From NCBI RefSeq assembly GCF_029338195.1, contig NZ_CP119779.1, forward strand, positions 2,852,001 to 2,916,000: a stretch of 64,000 nt of DNA, in the 5' to 3' direction. Under the pieces are notes generated by a model that worked only from the letters and a program-made list of their open reading frames with translations, was not told the origin of the DNA and made no database searches. The translations under genes and the position numbers were made by a program. Every line of letters starts with the position of its first letter. The first letter of the stretch is position 1. Below are positions 51,552 through 60,781 of the stretch, in pieces. Source of the DNA: Haloarcula litorea. Its GTDB lineage: Archaea > Halobacteriota > Halobacteria > Halobacteriales > Haloarculaceae.

Positions 51552-52616
51552 ATGAAAGCTGTAGGTGTCACACGGGACGGGGACGAACCCGAACTACTCG
51601 ACATCGAGCGACCGGAACCCGACAGCGGGGAGGCACTCGTTCGGACGCTCCGTGTCGGCGTCGACGGGACGGACCACGAGGTCATCGCGGGTGCCCACGG
51701 CGGCTACCCCGAGGGCGAGGACTACATGGTCTTGGGCCACGAGGCGGTCGGCGTCGTCGAAGACCCCAACGGGACGGGCCTCGACGAGGGACAGGTCGTC
51801 GTGCCGACTGTCAGGCGCAAGCCCGACGGGGAGACCAACGAGTACTTCCGGCGGGGCGAGCCGGATATGGCACCCGAGGGCGAGTACGTCGAGCGGGGGA
51901 TCGTCGGCGGCCACGGCTACATGGCCGAGTACTTCACCTCGCCGGCCGACTTCCTCGTCCCCATCCCCGACTCCCTCGCGGAGTACGGGCTGTTCGTCGA
52001 GCCCATCTCCATCACCGAGAAGGCCAACGAACACGCGTTCGGCACCCGGGAACCGTTCGAGTGGCGGCCCGAGAGCGCGTGCGTCCTGGGCAACGGCTCG
52101 CTCGGGCTGTTGACGCTCTGGATGCTCGACCAGGAGTTCGACCGGACCTACTGCGTCGGTCGCCGCGACCGGCCCGACCCGACGATCGACATCATCGAGG
52201 AGATCGGCGGCACCTACGTGGACTCGCGGGAGACGCCGGTCGACGAGCTGCCCGAGGCGGAGGAGTCGATGGACTACATCTACGAGGCCACAGGGTTCGC
52301 CCCCCACTGTCTCCAGACCGTCCACGCGCTCGCACCCAACGGGGTCGGTGCGCTGCTGGGCATCCCCGAACCGTGGGACTTCGAGATCGACGGCGGCTCG
52401 CTGCACAACGAACTCGTCTTGCACAACAAGTGCCTGGTCGGGACGGTCAACTCCCACATCGTCCACTTCGAGTACGCGGTCGACACGCTGGCGTCGATGC
52501 CCGAGTGGCTGCTCGACGAGGTCATCACCACCGTCGCGACGCCCGACGACGTGGCTCCGGCGTTCGAGGACGGCGACGACCAGATCAAGGCCGTCGTCGA
52601 GTTCGACTCGCTGTGA
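51552..52616 (+). CDS. gdh: Glucose 1-dehydrogenase (zinc MDR family)
   Basis: The protein has 354 residues. It oxidises glucose to gluconolactone with NADP(H)-type cofactor, the first step of the haloarchaeal Entner-Doudoroff pathway. It closely resembles the well-studied Haloferax mediterranei enzyme as I remember it: RTLRVGVDGTDHEVIAG, LGHEAVGVVEDP, ERGIVGGHGYM, VEPISITEKA and VLGNGSLGLLTL. Catalytic-zinc ligands expected from it (Asp38, His63, Glu150) are exactly in place. The palindrome at 51483-51510 lies before it. Confidence 0.93.
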   Translation: MKAVGVTRDGDEPELLDIERPEPDSGEALVRTLRVGVDGTDHEVIAGAHGGYPEGEDYMVLGHEAVGVVEDPNGTGLDEGQVVVPTVRRKPDGETNEYFRRGEPDMAPEGEYVERGIVGGHGYMAEYFTSPADFLVPIPDSLAEYGLFVEPISITEKANEHAFGTREPFEWRPESACVLGNGSLGLLTLWMLDQEFDRTYCVGRRDRPDPTIDIIEEIGGTYVDSRETPVDELPEAEESMDYIYEATGFAPHCLQTVHALAPNGVGALLGIPEPWDFEIDGGSLHNELVLHNKCLVGTVNSHIVHFEYAVDTLASMPEWLLDEVITTVATPDDVAPAFEDGDDQIKAVVEFDSL

Positions 52617-52827
52617 CCCCACCGGTGTTCGGCGGCGCTCCGACCGGCTCGATTCGGCTCAGTCGAGCCCGAAACGAACCGGGAAGTGATTGACATATCC
52701 CGGCTGCTGAATACTCCCTTCGCAAGTTTTCGGTGGGGAAAATCGAAGGACGTGGAGGTGATTCAGTCTCGACTTCCGATGCTAAAATGAGCGCTGTTGT
52801 CATACAGAAGTATTAAGTGTGCATCCT

Positions 52828-52850
52828 CAATACGAAATGGTGAGGTATTG
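52828..52850. promoter_or_regulatory. Inverted repeat over the second sugar-binding protein promoter
   Basis: CAATAC (52828-52833) and GTATTG (52845-52850) flank 11 bases, between an AGTATTAAG TATA-like box (52808-52816) and the ATG at 52859. Possible operator. Confidence 0.4.
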
Positions 52851-52858
52851 GTGCAACC

Positions 52859-54238
52859 ATGACTGACGAAACCTCTGACAAACTTACACGGCGTAACGCA
52901 CTCCGGATCGCCGGCGCGGCCGGTGCCGCGTCGCTCGCAGGCTGTGGTGGCGACGGCGGCTCCGGTGGCGACGGTGGCAGCGACGGCGGGTCCGACGGTG
53001 GCAGCGACGGCGGGTCCGACGGCGGCTCCGACGGCGAGAGCACGTCGACCACGACCCAGACGCTGGAAGTCGCCCACTGGTGGGGGTCGGGCGACGGGAA
53101 CAAGGCCATCAACGCCCTGTTCGAGGGCTTCAAGGAGGCCTATCCCAACGTCGACACGAACGACAACCTCGTGGCCGGCGGTGCCGGGACGAACCTCAGG
53201 ACCAACATCCGGACACGCATCCAGAACGGGAACCACCCGAGCACGTGGCAGGCCTGGCCCGGAAAGAACCTGATCCCGTTCACCGACGCCAACCTCCTCG
53301 AGGACATCGAGGACTCCGTCTGGAGCGAGAACAGCATGAAGGATGCGTACCTGCAGGGACCGAAGAACGTGGCCCAGCCGGCCGGGAACTACGTGACGGT
53401 CCCGCTCAACATCCACCGCATCAACAATCTGTTCTACAACAGTAACGTCCTCGAAGAGGCGGGCGTCGACCCGTCCTCGCTCTCGACGCCCTCGGACGTC
53501 ACGGACGCGCTCGCGGCCGTCGACGAGGCGGGCTACACGGGGATGGCACACCAGACCGGCTCCGCCTGGTCGACCACCCAGATGTTCGCGACGATCTTCC
53601 TGGCCCAGACGGACGCCGAGACCTACAACGCGACGTGGGTCGAGGGGAACATCTCCGCCAACGAGGACGCCATCGCGAACGCGCTGGACACCGTCCGCGC
53701 CTACAGCGACTACTACCCGAGCGACGCGGGCTCCATCTCGTTCACCGAGGCGAACACCATGATCATCGACGGCGAGGCCGGCTTCATCCACCAGGGCGAC
53801 TGGGCCGCCGGTGCCTACTTCGGCGTCGAGGACTTCGCCTACGAGGAGGACTGGGGGCAGGTCACCTTCCCTGGTACCGACGGGTACTACATGCTGAACA
53901 TGGACTCGTTCCCGTACCCGACCGCGAACCCGTCGCCGGAGGCGACGACCTACTGGTGTCGCTACTGTGGGTCCAAGGAAGGCCAGCGGCTGTTCAACCC
54001 CCTCAAGGGGTCGATCCCGCCGCGGTCGGACGTCTCCACCGAGCCGTTCAACGCCTTCTCGACGGACCAGATCGAGGACTTCACGAACTCCGAGGCACAG
54101 CCGCCGTCCCTGCAGCACGGGCTGGCGGTCAAGCCGTCGGTCAAGTCCGGCGTCGGTTCCGCCATCAGCGCCCTGATCACCGGCTCCTCGAACAGCGAGG
54201 TCATCAGTCAGATCGAGGACGCCTACAGCAACCTGTAG
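52859..54238 (+). CDS. CUT1 sugar-binding lipoprotein, second copy (no permease nearby)
   Basis: The protein has 459 residues. Tat motif TRRNALRIAG, hydrophobic stretch and lipobox LAGC (Cys29), then a long Gly/Ser/Asp linker (about 30-62). The mature part starts with EVAHWWGSGDGNKAINALFEGF and has [23 protein letters not shown] and KGSIPPRSDV. It is close to the signal-less protein at 31903-33102 and less close to the protein at 45357-46910. No permease follows; the next gene is an ATPase. The ligand may be glucose, considering gdh before it. Confidence 0.9.
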   Translation: MTDETSDKLTRRNALRIAGAAGAASLAGCGGDGGSGGDGGSDGGSDGGSDGGSDGGSDGESTSTTTQTLEVAHWWGSGDGNKAINALFEGFKEAYPNVDTNDNLVAGGAGTNLRTNIRTRIQNGNHPSTWQAWPGKNLIPFTDANLLEDIEDSVWSENSMKDAYLQGPKNVAQPAGNYVTVPLNIHRINNLFYNSNVLEEAGVDPSSLSTPSDVTDALAAVDEAGYTGMAHQTGSAWSTTQMFATIFLAQTDAETYNATWVEGNISANEDAIANALDTVRAYSDYYPSDAGSISFTEANTMIIDGEAGFIHQGDWAAGAYFGVEDFAYEEDWGQVTFPGTDGYYMLNMDSFPYPTANPSPEATTYWCRYCGSKEGQRLFNPLKGSIPPRSDVSTEPFNAFSTDQIEDFTNSEAQPPSLQHGLAVKPSVKSGVGSAISALITGSSNSEVISQIEDAYSNL

Positions 54239-54254
54239 GTCCGGGTTCGCGACC

Positions 54255-54270
54255 GTCGCTCCGTTTTTTC
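54255..54270 (+). terminator. T-run terminator after the second sugar-binding protein
   Basis: GTCGCTCCGTTTTTTCC follows the stop codon by about 20 bases: GC-rich sequence then six T residues, a usual archaeal terminator. Confidence 0.5.
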
Positions 54271-54374
54271 CGCGCCTCGCCGTCGATGAGTCCCGACTGT
54301 CTCCGACGGAGAGCGTGACCTCGCGTCCAGAGGGGAAGGATAAAATACGGAGTCGATCTATGCCCTATCGAGCG

Positions 54375-55520
54375 ATGGCAGGTCTCACGCTAGACCACGT
54401 GACCAAGGTGTTCGACGACGACGGTGAGCAGATCGTCGCCGTCGACGACGTATCGGTCGACATCGAGGACGGGGAGTTCCTGGTGCTGGTGGGTCCGTCC
54501 GGGTGTGGGAAGTCGACGACGCTGCGGATGATCGCCGGACTCGAACGGGTCTCCGAGGGCGAGATCAGACTCGGGGACAGGGTGGTAAACGACGTGGACG
54601 CCCGCGACCGTGACGTGGCGATGGTGTTCCAGAACTACGCGCTCTACCCCCATATGAGCGCACGCGAGAACATGGCGTTCGGGCTGGAGGAGTCCACCGA
54701 TATGCCCGACGACGAGATCGACGAACGCGTCGAGGACGCGGGGGAACTGATGGGTATCGAGGACCTACTCGACCGGCCGCCGGGCGAGCTCTCGGGCGGC
54801 CAGCAACAGCGCGTGGCGCTGGGACGGGCCATCGTCCGGGACCCCGAGGTCTTCCTCATGGACGAGCCGCTGGCCAACCTCGACGCCAAACTGCGCGCGG
54901 AGATGCGCACCGAGCTCCAGCAGCTCCAAGACGACCTCGACGTCACGACGGTGTACGTCACCCACAACCAGGTGGAAGCGATGACGATGTCCGATCGGGT
55001 CGCCATCCTCGACGAGGGGCGACTCCAGCAGTGTGCGACGCCGCTCGAGTGTTATCACCAGCCTAACAACCTGTTCGTCGCCGGCTTCATCGGCGAGCCC
55101 TCGATGAACTTCTTCGACGTGCGCGTCGAGGACGGGACGCTCGTGGCCGACGACTTCGAGTACGAACTCACCGAGGGGCTGGCGGCGTCGGTGGACGGCG
55201 AGTCCGACCTCGTGTTGGGGATCCGGCCGGAGGACATCGACCTGAAGTCGACCGTCGAGTCCGCACACGACTACCGCGCCACCGTCGACGTCGTCGAACC
55301 GATGGGCGACGAGAACACGGTCCACCTGGTCTTCGAGGGGAGCGACGTCACCGAGGAGAACCTGTTCACCGCAGTCATCGACGGGATGACGAGCGTGGAC
55401 AGCGGACAGGAACTGGTCGCCTCGTTCCCGTCGTCGGCCGTCCACCTGTTCGACGCCCGCTCGGGCGAGGCGATCAAGAACCGCGAGCTCGAAGACGCGG
55501 AGACGCCGCGGGTCCAGTGA
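54375..55520 (+). CDS. CUT1 ABC transporter ATPase, second copy
   Basis: The protein has 381 residues. Walker A GPSGCGKST (40-48), Q-loop VFQNYALYPHMSA, signature LSGGQQQRVALGRAI, Walker B VFLMDEPLANLD, and VTHNQVEAM, where the usual Asp of the switch region is Asn. The C-terminal regulatory domain includes GIRPEDIDLKS. I take the ATG of MAGLTLDHVTK because the TATA-like GGATAAAATAC then gives a nearly leaderless start; an ATG five codons earlier is possible. No permease gene is adjacent. It may serve permeases elsewhere in the genome. Confidence 0.88.
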   Translation: MAGLTLDHVTKVFDDDGEQIVAVDDVSVDIEDGEFLVLVGPSGCGKSTTLRMIAGLERVSEGEIRLGDRVVNDVDARDRDVAMVFQNYALYPHMSARENMAFGLEESTDMPDDEIDERVEDAGELMGIEDLLDRPPGELSGGQQQRVALGRAIVRDPEVFLMDEPLANLDAKLRAEMRTELQQLQDDLDVTTVYVTHNQVEAMTMSDRVAILDEGRLQQCATPLECYHQPNNLFVAGFIGEPSMNFFDVRVEDGTLVADDFEYELTEGLAASVDGESDLVLGIRPEDIDLKSTVESAHDYRATVDVVEPMGDENTVHLVFEGSDVTEENLFTAVIDGMTSVDSGQELVASFPSSAVHLFDARSGEAIKNRELEDAETPRVQ

Positions 55521-55569
55521 CACCGTTAGGAAGCGAACACCTTTGTAGCCCCTCGGCGAACGCCGTCGT

Positions 55570-56622
55570 ATGTCCGGTGACGACCTGGAGGCGTCGCTCG
55601 AACGGGTCATCACGCGCTTCAATCTGGGGGAGTACGAGATAACCGCCTATCTGACGGTGTTACAGCACGGCGAGCTCACGGCCGCCGAGATCTCCGAGAA
55701 CACGGATATCCCGCAGCCACGGGTGTACGACACCGTCCGCAGCCTGAGCGACGTCGGACTGGTCGAACTGAAGGAGTCGCGTCCGATGAAGGTGCTGGCC
55801 GTCGACCCGCGAGAGGCGTTCGGCGACATCCAGTCGTCGCTCGACGACCTCGTCGAGGACCTCTCGGCGCGGTACACGGCCCCCGCTCGCGAGCCGGAGG
55901 CGGTGTCGCTGGTGAAGTCCCGCCCGACGATCCTCCGGTACCTCGAGGACATCATCGAGTCCGCCGAGTACGAACTGACGCTGTCGCTGACGCCCTCGTT
56001 GCTCGACCGGTTCGAGTCGCGGTTGGCGGGCCGGCGCGGGGACGGCATCGCGACGGAGATCCTGCTCTCGCCGGCCGACCAGGCACCCGACCCCGAGGAG
56101 TTCGACTACCACTCCGTCGCGACGACGGTCAAGGGGCGTCGCGGCATCACGACCCCGGTCGTGGCCGTCGCCGACGGCAACTACTCGCTGTACGCCACGC
56201 GGGAGTCCCTGCGGGGCGAGACGGACCGCTACGGCGTCATCTTCAACCGCTCGGAGCTGGGCTTTCTCGTCTCGGGCTTCCTCAACACCGTGCTCTGGAC
56301 CACGGCGGAGGTCATCGCGAGCGACGGGAAGGAGCTGCCGTTCCCGCGCCGGTACGGCACGATCAGGCGGTGTATCTCCGACCTGACGACGCTGGATGGG
56401 GAGTTCTACGCCACGATCGAGGGCCGAGACGTGACGACGGGCGAGAGCTGGATCGTCGAGGGCCGCGTCGAGGAGGCGTCGTTCGGTCCGAACCGCGAGA
56501 TCGCGACGCTGGTGATCGAGACGGCGGACGGCGAGATCGACGTCGGCGGCCAGGTCGCGACCTACGAGGACATCGAGGCCTACGAGATCTGCATCGGTCG
56601 CGACGGGCCGCCGAGCATCTGA
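55570..56622 (+). CDS. TrmB-family transcriptional regulator, second copy
   Basis: The protein has 350 residues, the length of Halobacterium TrmB. Winged helix GEYEITAYLTVLQHGELTAAEI and PQPRVYDTVRSLSDVGLVEL at the N-terminus, then a PLD-like effector region with RPTILRYLEDIIESAEYELTLSLTP and a C-terminal sugar-binding beta domain. It is 49 bases after the second ATPase and could be the global glucose-responsive TrmB. I am not sure which of the two proteins in the window is the orthologue of Halobacterium TrmB. Confidence 0.85.
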   Translation: MSGDDLEASLERVITRFNLGEYEITAYLTVLQHGELTAAEISENTDIPQPRVYDTVRSLSDVGLVELKESRPMKVLAVDPREAFGDIQSSLDDLVEDLSARYTAPAREPEAVSLVKSRPTILRYLEDIIESAEYELTLSLTPSLLDRFESRLAGRRGDGIATEILLSPADQAPDPEEFDYHSVATTVKGRRGITTPVVAVADGNYSLYATRESLRGETDRYGVIFNRSELGFLVSGFLNTVLWTTAEVIASDGKELPFPRRYGTIRRCISDLTTLDGEFYATIEGRDVTTGESWIVEGRVEEASFGPNREIATLVIETADGEIDVGGQVATYEDIEAYEICIGRDGPPSI

Positions 56623-56690
56623 GAACCGGAGACGACCACGTCCGGGGGAGCGCCACGCCGCTCGGGACGTATCTCTCGGATCGCTTATTT

Positions 56691-56704
56691 TTTGGCGAAC
56701 CTAA
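56691..56704. promoter_or_regulatory. DtxR-like iron-box candidate before the glycosyltransferase gene
   Basis: TTTGGCGAACCTAA resembles the palindromic core TTAGG-N4-CCTAA of DtxR/IdeR-type boxes with one arm mismatch, and shares GGCGA-CCTAAAC with the site at 61338-61351. It starts just downstream of the TATA-like CTTATTTT, a repressor position. Confidence 0.45.
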
Positions 56705-56738
56705 ACACTGAAGGAGGGCCAGCGAACAGAAGGTAGTA

Positions 56739-57464
56739 ATGAGTACGCAACGAGTACGCGCGACAGACGACGAGGACGCGTCCGGCGAGTACACGTTCGA
56801 CGACGTGGCGGTCGTGATGGGGACCTACAACGAGGAGGCCGCAATCGGCTCCGTCCTCTCGGACATCGACGACGTCACCGACGGTCGAGCCGAAGTCGTC
56901 TGCGTCGACGGATCGTCCGACAGGACGCCGGAGATCGCACGCGAGCACGGTGCGACCGTCGTCGAGCAGGAGCCACAGGGCTACGGCGTCGCGGTCCGCG
57001 AGGCGATCCTGACGCCCGACCGGCCGGTCGTCGTCACGACGGACTGTGACGACACCTACCCGATGGAGCGGCTGCCGGACTTCCTCGCGGAGATCAACGA
57101 CGGGGCCGACGTGGTCAGCGGCGACCGGCTGTACTACGGGGCCGAGGAGATGCCCGGGATGAACAAGCTCGGCAACGAGCTGTTCGCGCTGCTCGCGAGC
57201 GTCCTGATGGGCGAGCGGGCCCACGACACGACGACCGGAATGCGGGCGTACCGCCGCAGCGTCGTCCAGAAGATCGACTGGACCGAGAACACGGGGCTCT
57301 CGGCCGAACTGCTCATCCGCCCGCTGATGCGGGGCTACGACGTGCGCGAGCGTCCGATCCCGTACGACGAGCGGAAGGGCGAGACGAAACTCGACCCGTT
57401 CTCCGGCGGGGCCGCCATCGCGAAGTCGATCGCGAAGGTCGCGCTCGAAGAACGAGTCCGGTGA
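56739..57464 (+). CDS. Family 2 glycosyltransferase (dolichyl-phosphate sugar transferase-like)
   Basis: The protein has 241 residues. It has the GT-A opening VVMGTYNEEAAIGSVL, DGSSDRT, and a DxD metal site at Asp102 (TTDCDDTYP). GMRAYRRSVV and YDERKGETKLDPF belong to the DPM1-like branch, which loads a sugar from a nucleotide onto a dolichol-phosphate carrier. No membrane helix is evident, so it should work at the inner face. It converges with the GT39-like gene, whose lumen-facing enzymes use such lipid-linked sugars, a suggestive pairing. Confidence 0.85.
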   Translation: MSTQRVRATDDEDASGEYTFDDVAVVMGTYNEEAAIGSVLSDIDDVTDGRAEVVCVDGSSDRTPEIAREHGATVVEQEPQGYGVAVREAILTPDRPVVVTTDCDDTYPMERLPDFLAEINDGADVVSGDRLYYGAEEMPGMNKLGNELFALLASVLMGERAHDTTTGMRAYRRSVVQKIDWTENTGLSAELLIRPLMRGYDVRERPIPYDERKGETKLDPFSGGAAIAKSIAKVALEERVR

Positions 57465-57503
57465 CGCCGATCGGGCGGTCGCTTCTCGTCTCGCCTCGCC
57501 GGA

Positions 57504-59507
57504 TCAGGCCGCCGCGTCGAGGGTCACGTTCAGGTCGACGTCGAACTGGTGGCTTCCGGGCACGTAGGCCGCCCGGCCCTCGCACTGCTGTGCCGACCAG
57601 CACACCGCCAGCCGGGGCGTGAGTACCCGCACGTCACCGGACCGACCGTCCACCGGGAGTTCCACGCGGAACTCGTACCCCGCCCCCGTGCCGTAGTCCA
57701 CGAACGCGACCAGCGTCACCGTCCCGCGGTCGGGCGTCGGGACGGCGACGCTCTCGTTCGCGGGGAGCCCCCGGAGCCTCGTGGTCTCGGCGTCGGTCAC
57801 GAGTCCCAGCGACAGCGGACTCGCTCCGTCGACCGCACGCCGAACTGACTGCTCGCCGTTGGTCAGTCCGACGGAGGTGAACCGTGCCTGCGGTGGGGCC
57901 GCGGCGTCGACTCGCGTGGTCACCGTCTCCCCCTCGACGAGCCGTACCCGCTGGAGTCGCGGCTCGACCGCGCGACCGGTGTAGGGTTCCCACTCGTCCC
58001 GGTAGGTGTAGCGGTAGTACCGCCGGTCCGGATAGCTGTCGACGACCGCGAACTGCCGCTCCTGGAGCGCGTACACCGTCCCACTGTCGAAGCCGGGGTC
58101 GTTCCGGAGGTACTGGAAGGGGTGGTGCAGCCAGTCGCCGTAGGGAGTCGGCAGGAAGACGACGCTCCCCGAGAGGTCCCGTTCCGCGAACGGCTCGTAG
58201 GCGCGCTCGTACTGCTGTGTGACGGTGTAGTTGTCCTGAATCGGCTCCGCCGCCGCGACGACCGCTGCCCCGCCCCCGATCGTGGCACAGACGAGCGCGA
58301 CGGCGGCGAGGACCGGGCGGACGCGCTCCGACGCGACCCGGTCCTCGACTGTCCGCCTGAGGGCGTTCCCCGTCCAGAGGACGCCCACGGCTCCGAAGGC
58401 GACGGCCGGGACGAGCAGGTCCACGTGGTAGAACGGCCCGAGGAACCGGACGAGCCCGTCCGTCGGATCGGACAGTTCCCCGAGCATATTGACGGTCCCC
58501 CAGAAGTAGAGGTTCCCGAGCGGGACCGTGAGGAAGACGCCCGCCAGCGCCGCCTGCCGGCTGTCGAACCCCCGACGTCGCGTGACGAGGAGGCCGAGGA
58601 CGGCCGCGACCGTGCCCAGCGGCCCGGCGACCAGCCACTGCGTCACGAACTTCCGGAGGAGTTCACCGTTCGCCCGCAGGGAGAGGCCGGGCGTGAACTC
58701 CCGGGAGTAGCCCAGGATCGACCGTTCGCCGAACCCCAGCCCGTCGTCGGGCGCGAAGGCCTGATACGGGAAGACGAACGGGTCGCCCGTGGTGAGGACG
58801 TTGTACCCCAGTGCCAGCAGGACACCGGCGAGGCCGAAGCCGGCGGTGAGTCCGAGGCGCTCGACGGTCCCCCGGTCCGGCGTCCGGAGCGACCAGCAGG
58901 CGTGGCAGATGAACGGGAGCGCGAACAGCACGGCGGTGTAGGGCCGCGTGAAGAACGCGATACCGGTACAACAGCCGGCGAGCGCGGCCGTTCTCCGGCT
59001 CCCACGCCGGTCGGCGTGGAGATAGCTCGCCGCGAACGCGAGGTTCCAGAACGTCGTCGGGACGTACGAGAGAAACACCGACGCGTCCACCAGGAACAGC
59101 GGCGACGCGAGCAACAGGACGCTCGCGACGACGCCGGTGCGGGCGTCGAACGCCTCCCGGACGGTGTGGTAGAGACCCGCGAGGGTCCCCGCCGCGACGA
59201 GACCCAGGGCGAGACGAGCGCCGCCCAGCAGTTTCCCGACGGCGAACATCGCCGCCGCGACCGGCGTGTACTTCGCGTAGAGCCCGCGCTCGCCGTCGAC
59301 GAAGAACCACGGCCGGAACGCGTCCTCGACCGGGGGGTGGAGGTACACCTGTCCCTCCAGCAGCAGCGCGGCCTGCTGGAGGTAGACGGCCTCGTCGTGA
59401 TTGCTCGAGTGGTACGGGAAGACGAGATGTGCGAGGGAGAAGACGACGAGCCCGCCCAGCAGGGCGACGACGGCGGCCCGAACCCGCGGTCGCCGCAGGC
59501 GGTTCAT
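57504..59507 (-). CDS. GT39-like polytopic membrane glycosyltransferase, copy 1
   Basis: The protein has 667 residues. The first half has about ten to eleven helices and begins as GT-C enzymes do, with an acidic external loop SNHDEAVYLQQAALLLEGQVYL after the first helix. That loop carries the Asp-Glu pair expected for catalysis. FFTRPYTAVLFALPF and FPYQAFAPDDGLGFGERSILG are shared with copy 2. The last 230 residues form a soluble external domain with conserved Asp/Arg/Tyr segments and CWSAQQCEGRAAYVPG. It should transfer a sugar from a lipid carrier to a protein or lipid outside the cell. Start overlaps the stop codon of the Fbp-type ATPase gene (ATGA). Confidence 0.8.
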   Translation of the reverse strand: MNRLRRPRVRAAVVALLGGLVVFSLAHLVFPYHSSNHDEAVYLQQAALLLEGQVYLHPPVEDAFRPWFFVDGERGLYAKYTPVAAAMFAVGKLLGGARLALGLVAAGTLAGLYHTVREAFDARTGVVASVLLLASPLFLVDASVFLSYVPTTFWNLAFAASYLHADRRGSRRTAALAGCCTGIAFFTRPYTAVLFALPFICHACWSLRTPDRGTVERLGLTAGFGLAGVLLALGYNVLTTGDPFVFPYQAFAPDDGLGFGERSILGYSREFTPGLSLRANGELLRKFVTQWLVAGPLGTVAAVLGLLVTRRRGFDSRQAALAGVFLTVPLGNLYFWGTVNMLGELSDPTDGLVRFLGPFYHVDLLVPAVAFGAVGVLWTGNALRRTVEDRVASERVRPVLAAVALVCATIGGGAAVVAAAEPIQDNYTVTQQYERAYEPFAERDLSGSVVFLPTPYGDWLHHPFQYLRNDPGFDSGTVYALQERQFAVVDSYPDRRYYRYTYRDEWEPYTGRAVEPRLQRVRLVEGETVTTRVDAAAPPQARFTSVGLTNGEQSVRRAVDGASPLSLGLVTDAETTRLRGLPANESVAVPTPDRGTVTLVAFVDYGTGAGYEFRVELPVDGRSGDVRVLTPRLAVCWSAQQCEGRAAYVPGSHQFDVDLNVTLDAAA

Positions 59508-60637
59508 TCGGTCGGGTACCACGCCAGTTCGTGGTCCGCGACGAGGTCGACCTCGACCGGTTCTCCCGCGTCGAAGGTCTCGACGTGGTTGTGCATACAG
59601 TGGACCACGTCGTCGCTGTGGAGGCTCACGCGGTAGACGAACGACGGGCCGTTGTACTGCCTGTGGACCACGTAGCCGTCGGCGGTGGGTTCACCCGTCG
59701 GGACGGCCCGGAGGTCGTCGGGCCGGACGAGCACGTCCACCATCGCACCGTCGTAGGCCTCGACCGAGCCGTTCAGGCGGTCCAGGGAGAACGTCCCGAG
59801 GCCGGTCTCGACGCCGTCGTCGGTGACGCGACCGGAGAGGAAGCTCGCCTGCCCGAGGAAGCTCGCGACGAAGCGACTCTCCGGGTTCTCGAAGACCGTG
59901 GCCGGATCGCCGACCTGCGCGACGGTCCCGTCGTTCATGATCGCCACGCGGTCGCTGATCGAGAGCGCCTCCTCCTGGTCGTGGGTGACGGAGATGGCGG
60001 TGACGCCGGCCCGTTTCAGGATCTTCCGGACCTCCTCGCGCATCTCCACGCGGAGGCGCACGTCGAGGTTCGAGAACGGCTCGTCAAGCAGGAGGACGTC
60101 GGGCTCGGGTGCCAGCGAGCGGGCGAGCGCCACGCGCTGTTGCTGGCCGCCCGAGAGGTTGCTCGGCATCTTGTCGTGGTGGTCGGTGAGGTCGACCAGC
60201 TCCAGGAGTTCGTCCACCCGCTGTTGTGTCGCCTCCTCGTCGTGGTCGGTCAGGCCGAAGGCGACGTTCTCGGCCACCGTGAGGTGTGGGAACAGGGCGT
60301 AGTCCTGGAACACGATACCCACGTCCCGCTGGTCGGGCTGCCGGAACCCGTCCTCCCCGCCGGTGACCGTCTCGTCGGCGATGGTGATCGATCCGTCGGT
60401 GGGTCGCTCCAGCCCCGCGAGCAGACGCAGCGTCGTCGTCTTCCCGCAGCCGGAGGGACCCAGCAGCGTGAGCAGTTCGCCGTCCTTGACCGACAGCGAG
60501 AGGTCGTCGACGGCCACCTCCTGCCCGTAGTCCTTCGTGACGCCGTCCATCTCGAGGACGGTCTGCTCCGGGTCCTCGACGGCCGCGTCGACCGTGTCGA
60601 AGTCCGAGACGCGCTGTTCTCGCTGTTGGTGTGCCAT
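59504..60637 (-). CDS. Fbp/Pot-type ABC transporter ATPase
   Basis: The protein has 377 residues. Walker A GPSGCGKTT (60-68), Q-loop VFQDYALFPHLTV, signature LSGGQQQRVALARSL, Walker B VLLLDEPFSNLD, switch VTHDQEEAL. The C-terminal region is an OB-type domain (GVETGLGTFSL..., about 270-377). It belongs to the ferric iron/thiamine/polyamine group. Together with the permease at the right edge it makes an Fbp-like importer; the binding protein is not in the window. The start is not certain; the acidic N-terminal extension (about 1-25) is longer than usual. Confidence 0.87.
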   Translation of the reverse strand: MAHQQREQRVSDFDTVDAAVEDPEQTVLEMDGVTKDYGQEVAVDDLSLSVKDGELLTLLGPSGCGKTTTLRLLAGLERPTDGSITIADETVTGGEDGFRQPDQRDVGIVFQDYALFPHLTVAENVAFGLTDHDEEATQQRVDELLELVDLTDHHDKMPSNLSGGQQQRVALARSLAPEPDVLLLDEPFSNLDVRLRVEMREEVRKILKRAGVTAISVTHDQEEALSISDRVAIMNDGTVAQVGDPATVFENPESRFVASFLGQASFLSGRVTDDGVETGLGTFSLDRLNGSVEAYDGAMVDVLVRPDDLRAVPTGEPTADGYVVHRQYNGPSFVYRVSLHSDDVVHCMHNHVETFDAGEPVEVDLVADHELAWYPTE

Positions 60638-60781
60638 CTTATCGACGCTCCTGTGGGCGACTGGCCGACGCCGCGTACCGCACCGAGCGGCGTCGCTCGT
60701 CTCCCAGTGCGGACACCAGCGGGATGTACGTAACGGAATCGCGGCGACGGTGGCGGCCGTCGGCGGATCGGTCGACGCCGG
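60638..60781. other. Gap between the small Tat protein gene and the ATPase gene
   Basis: I see no gene and no convincing promoter in these 144 bases. On the minus strand it could carry the message of a shared operon. Confidence 0.4.

Noticed and set aside
54360-54374. Earlier ATG for the second CUT1 ATPase
   Set aside because: The five extra residues are not conserved-looking and the TATA spacing fits the later ATG better; both remain possible.
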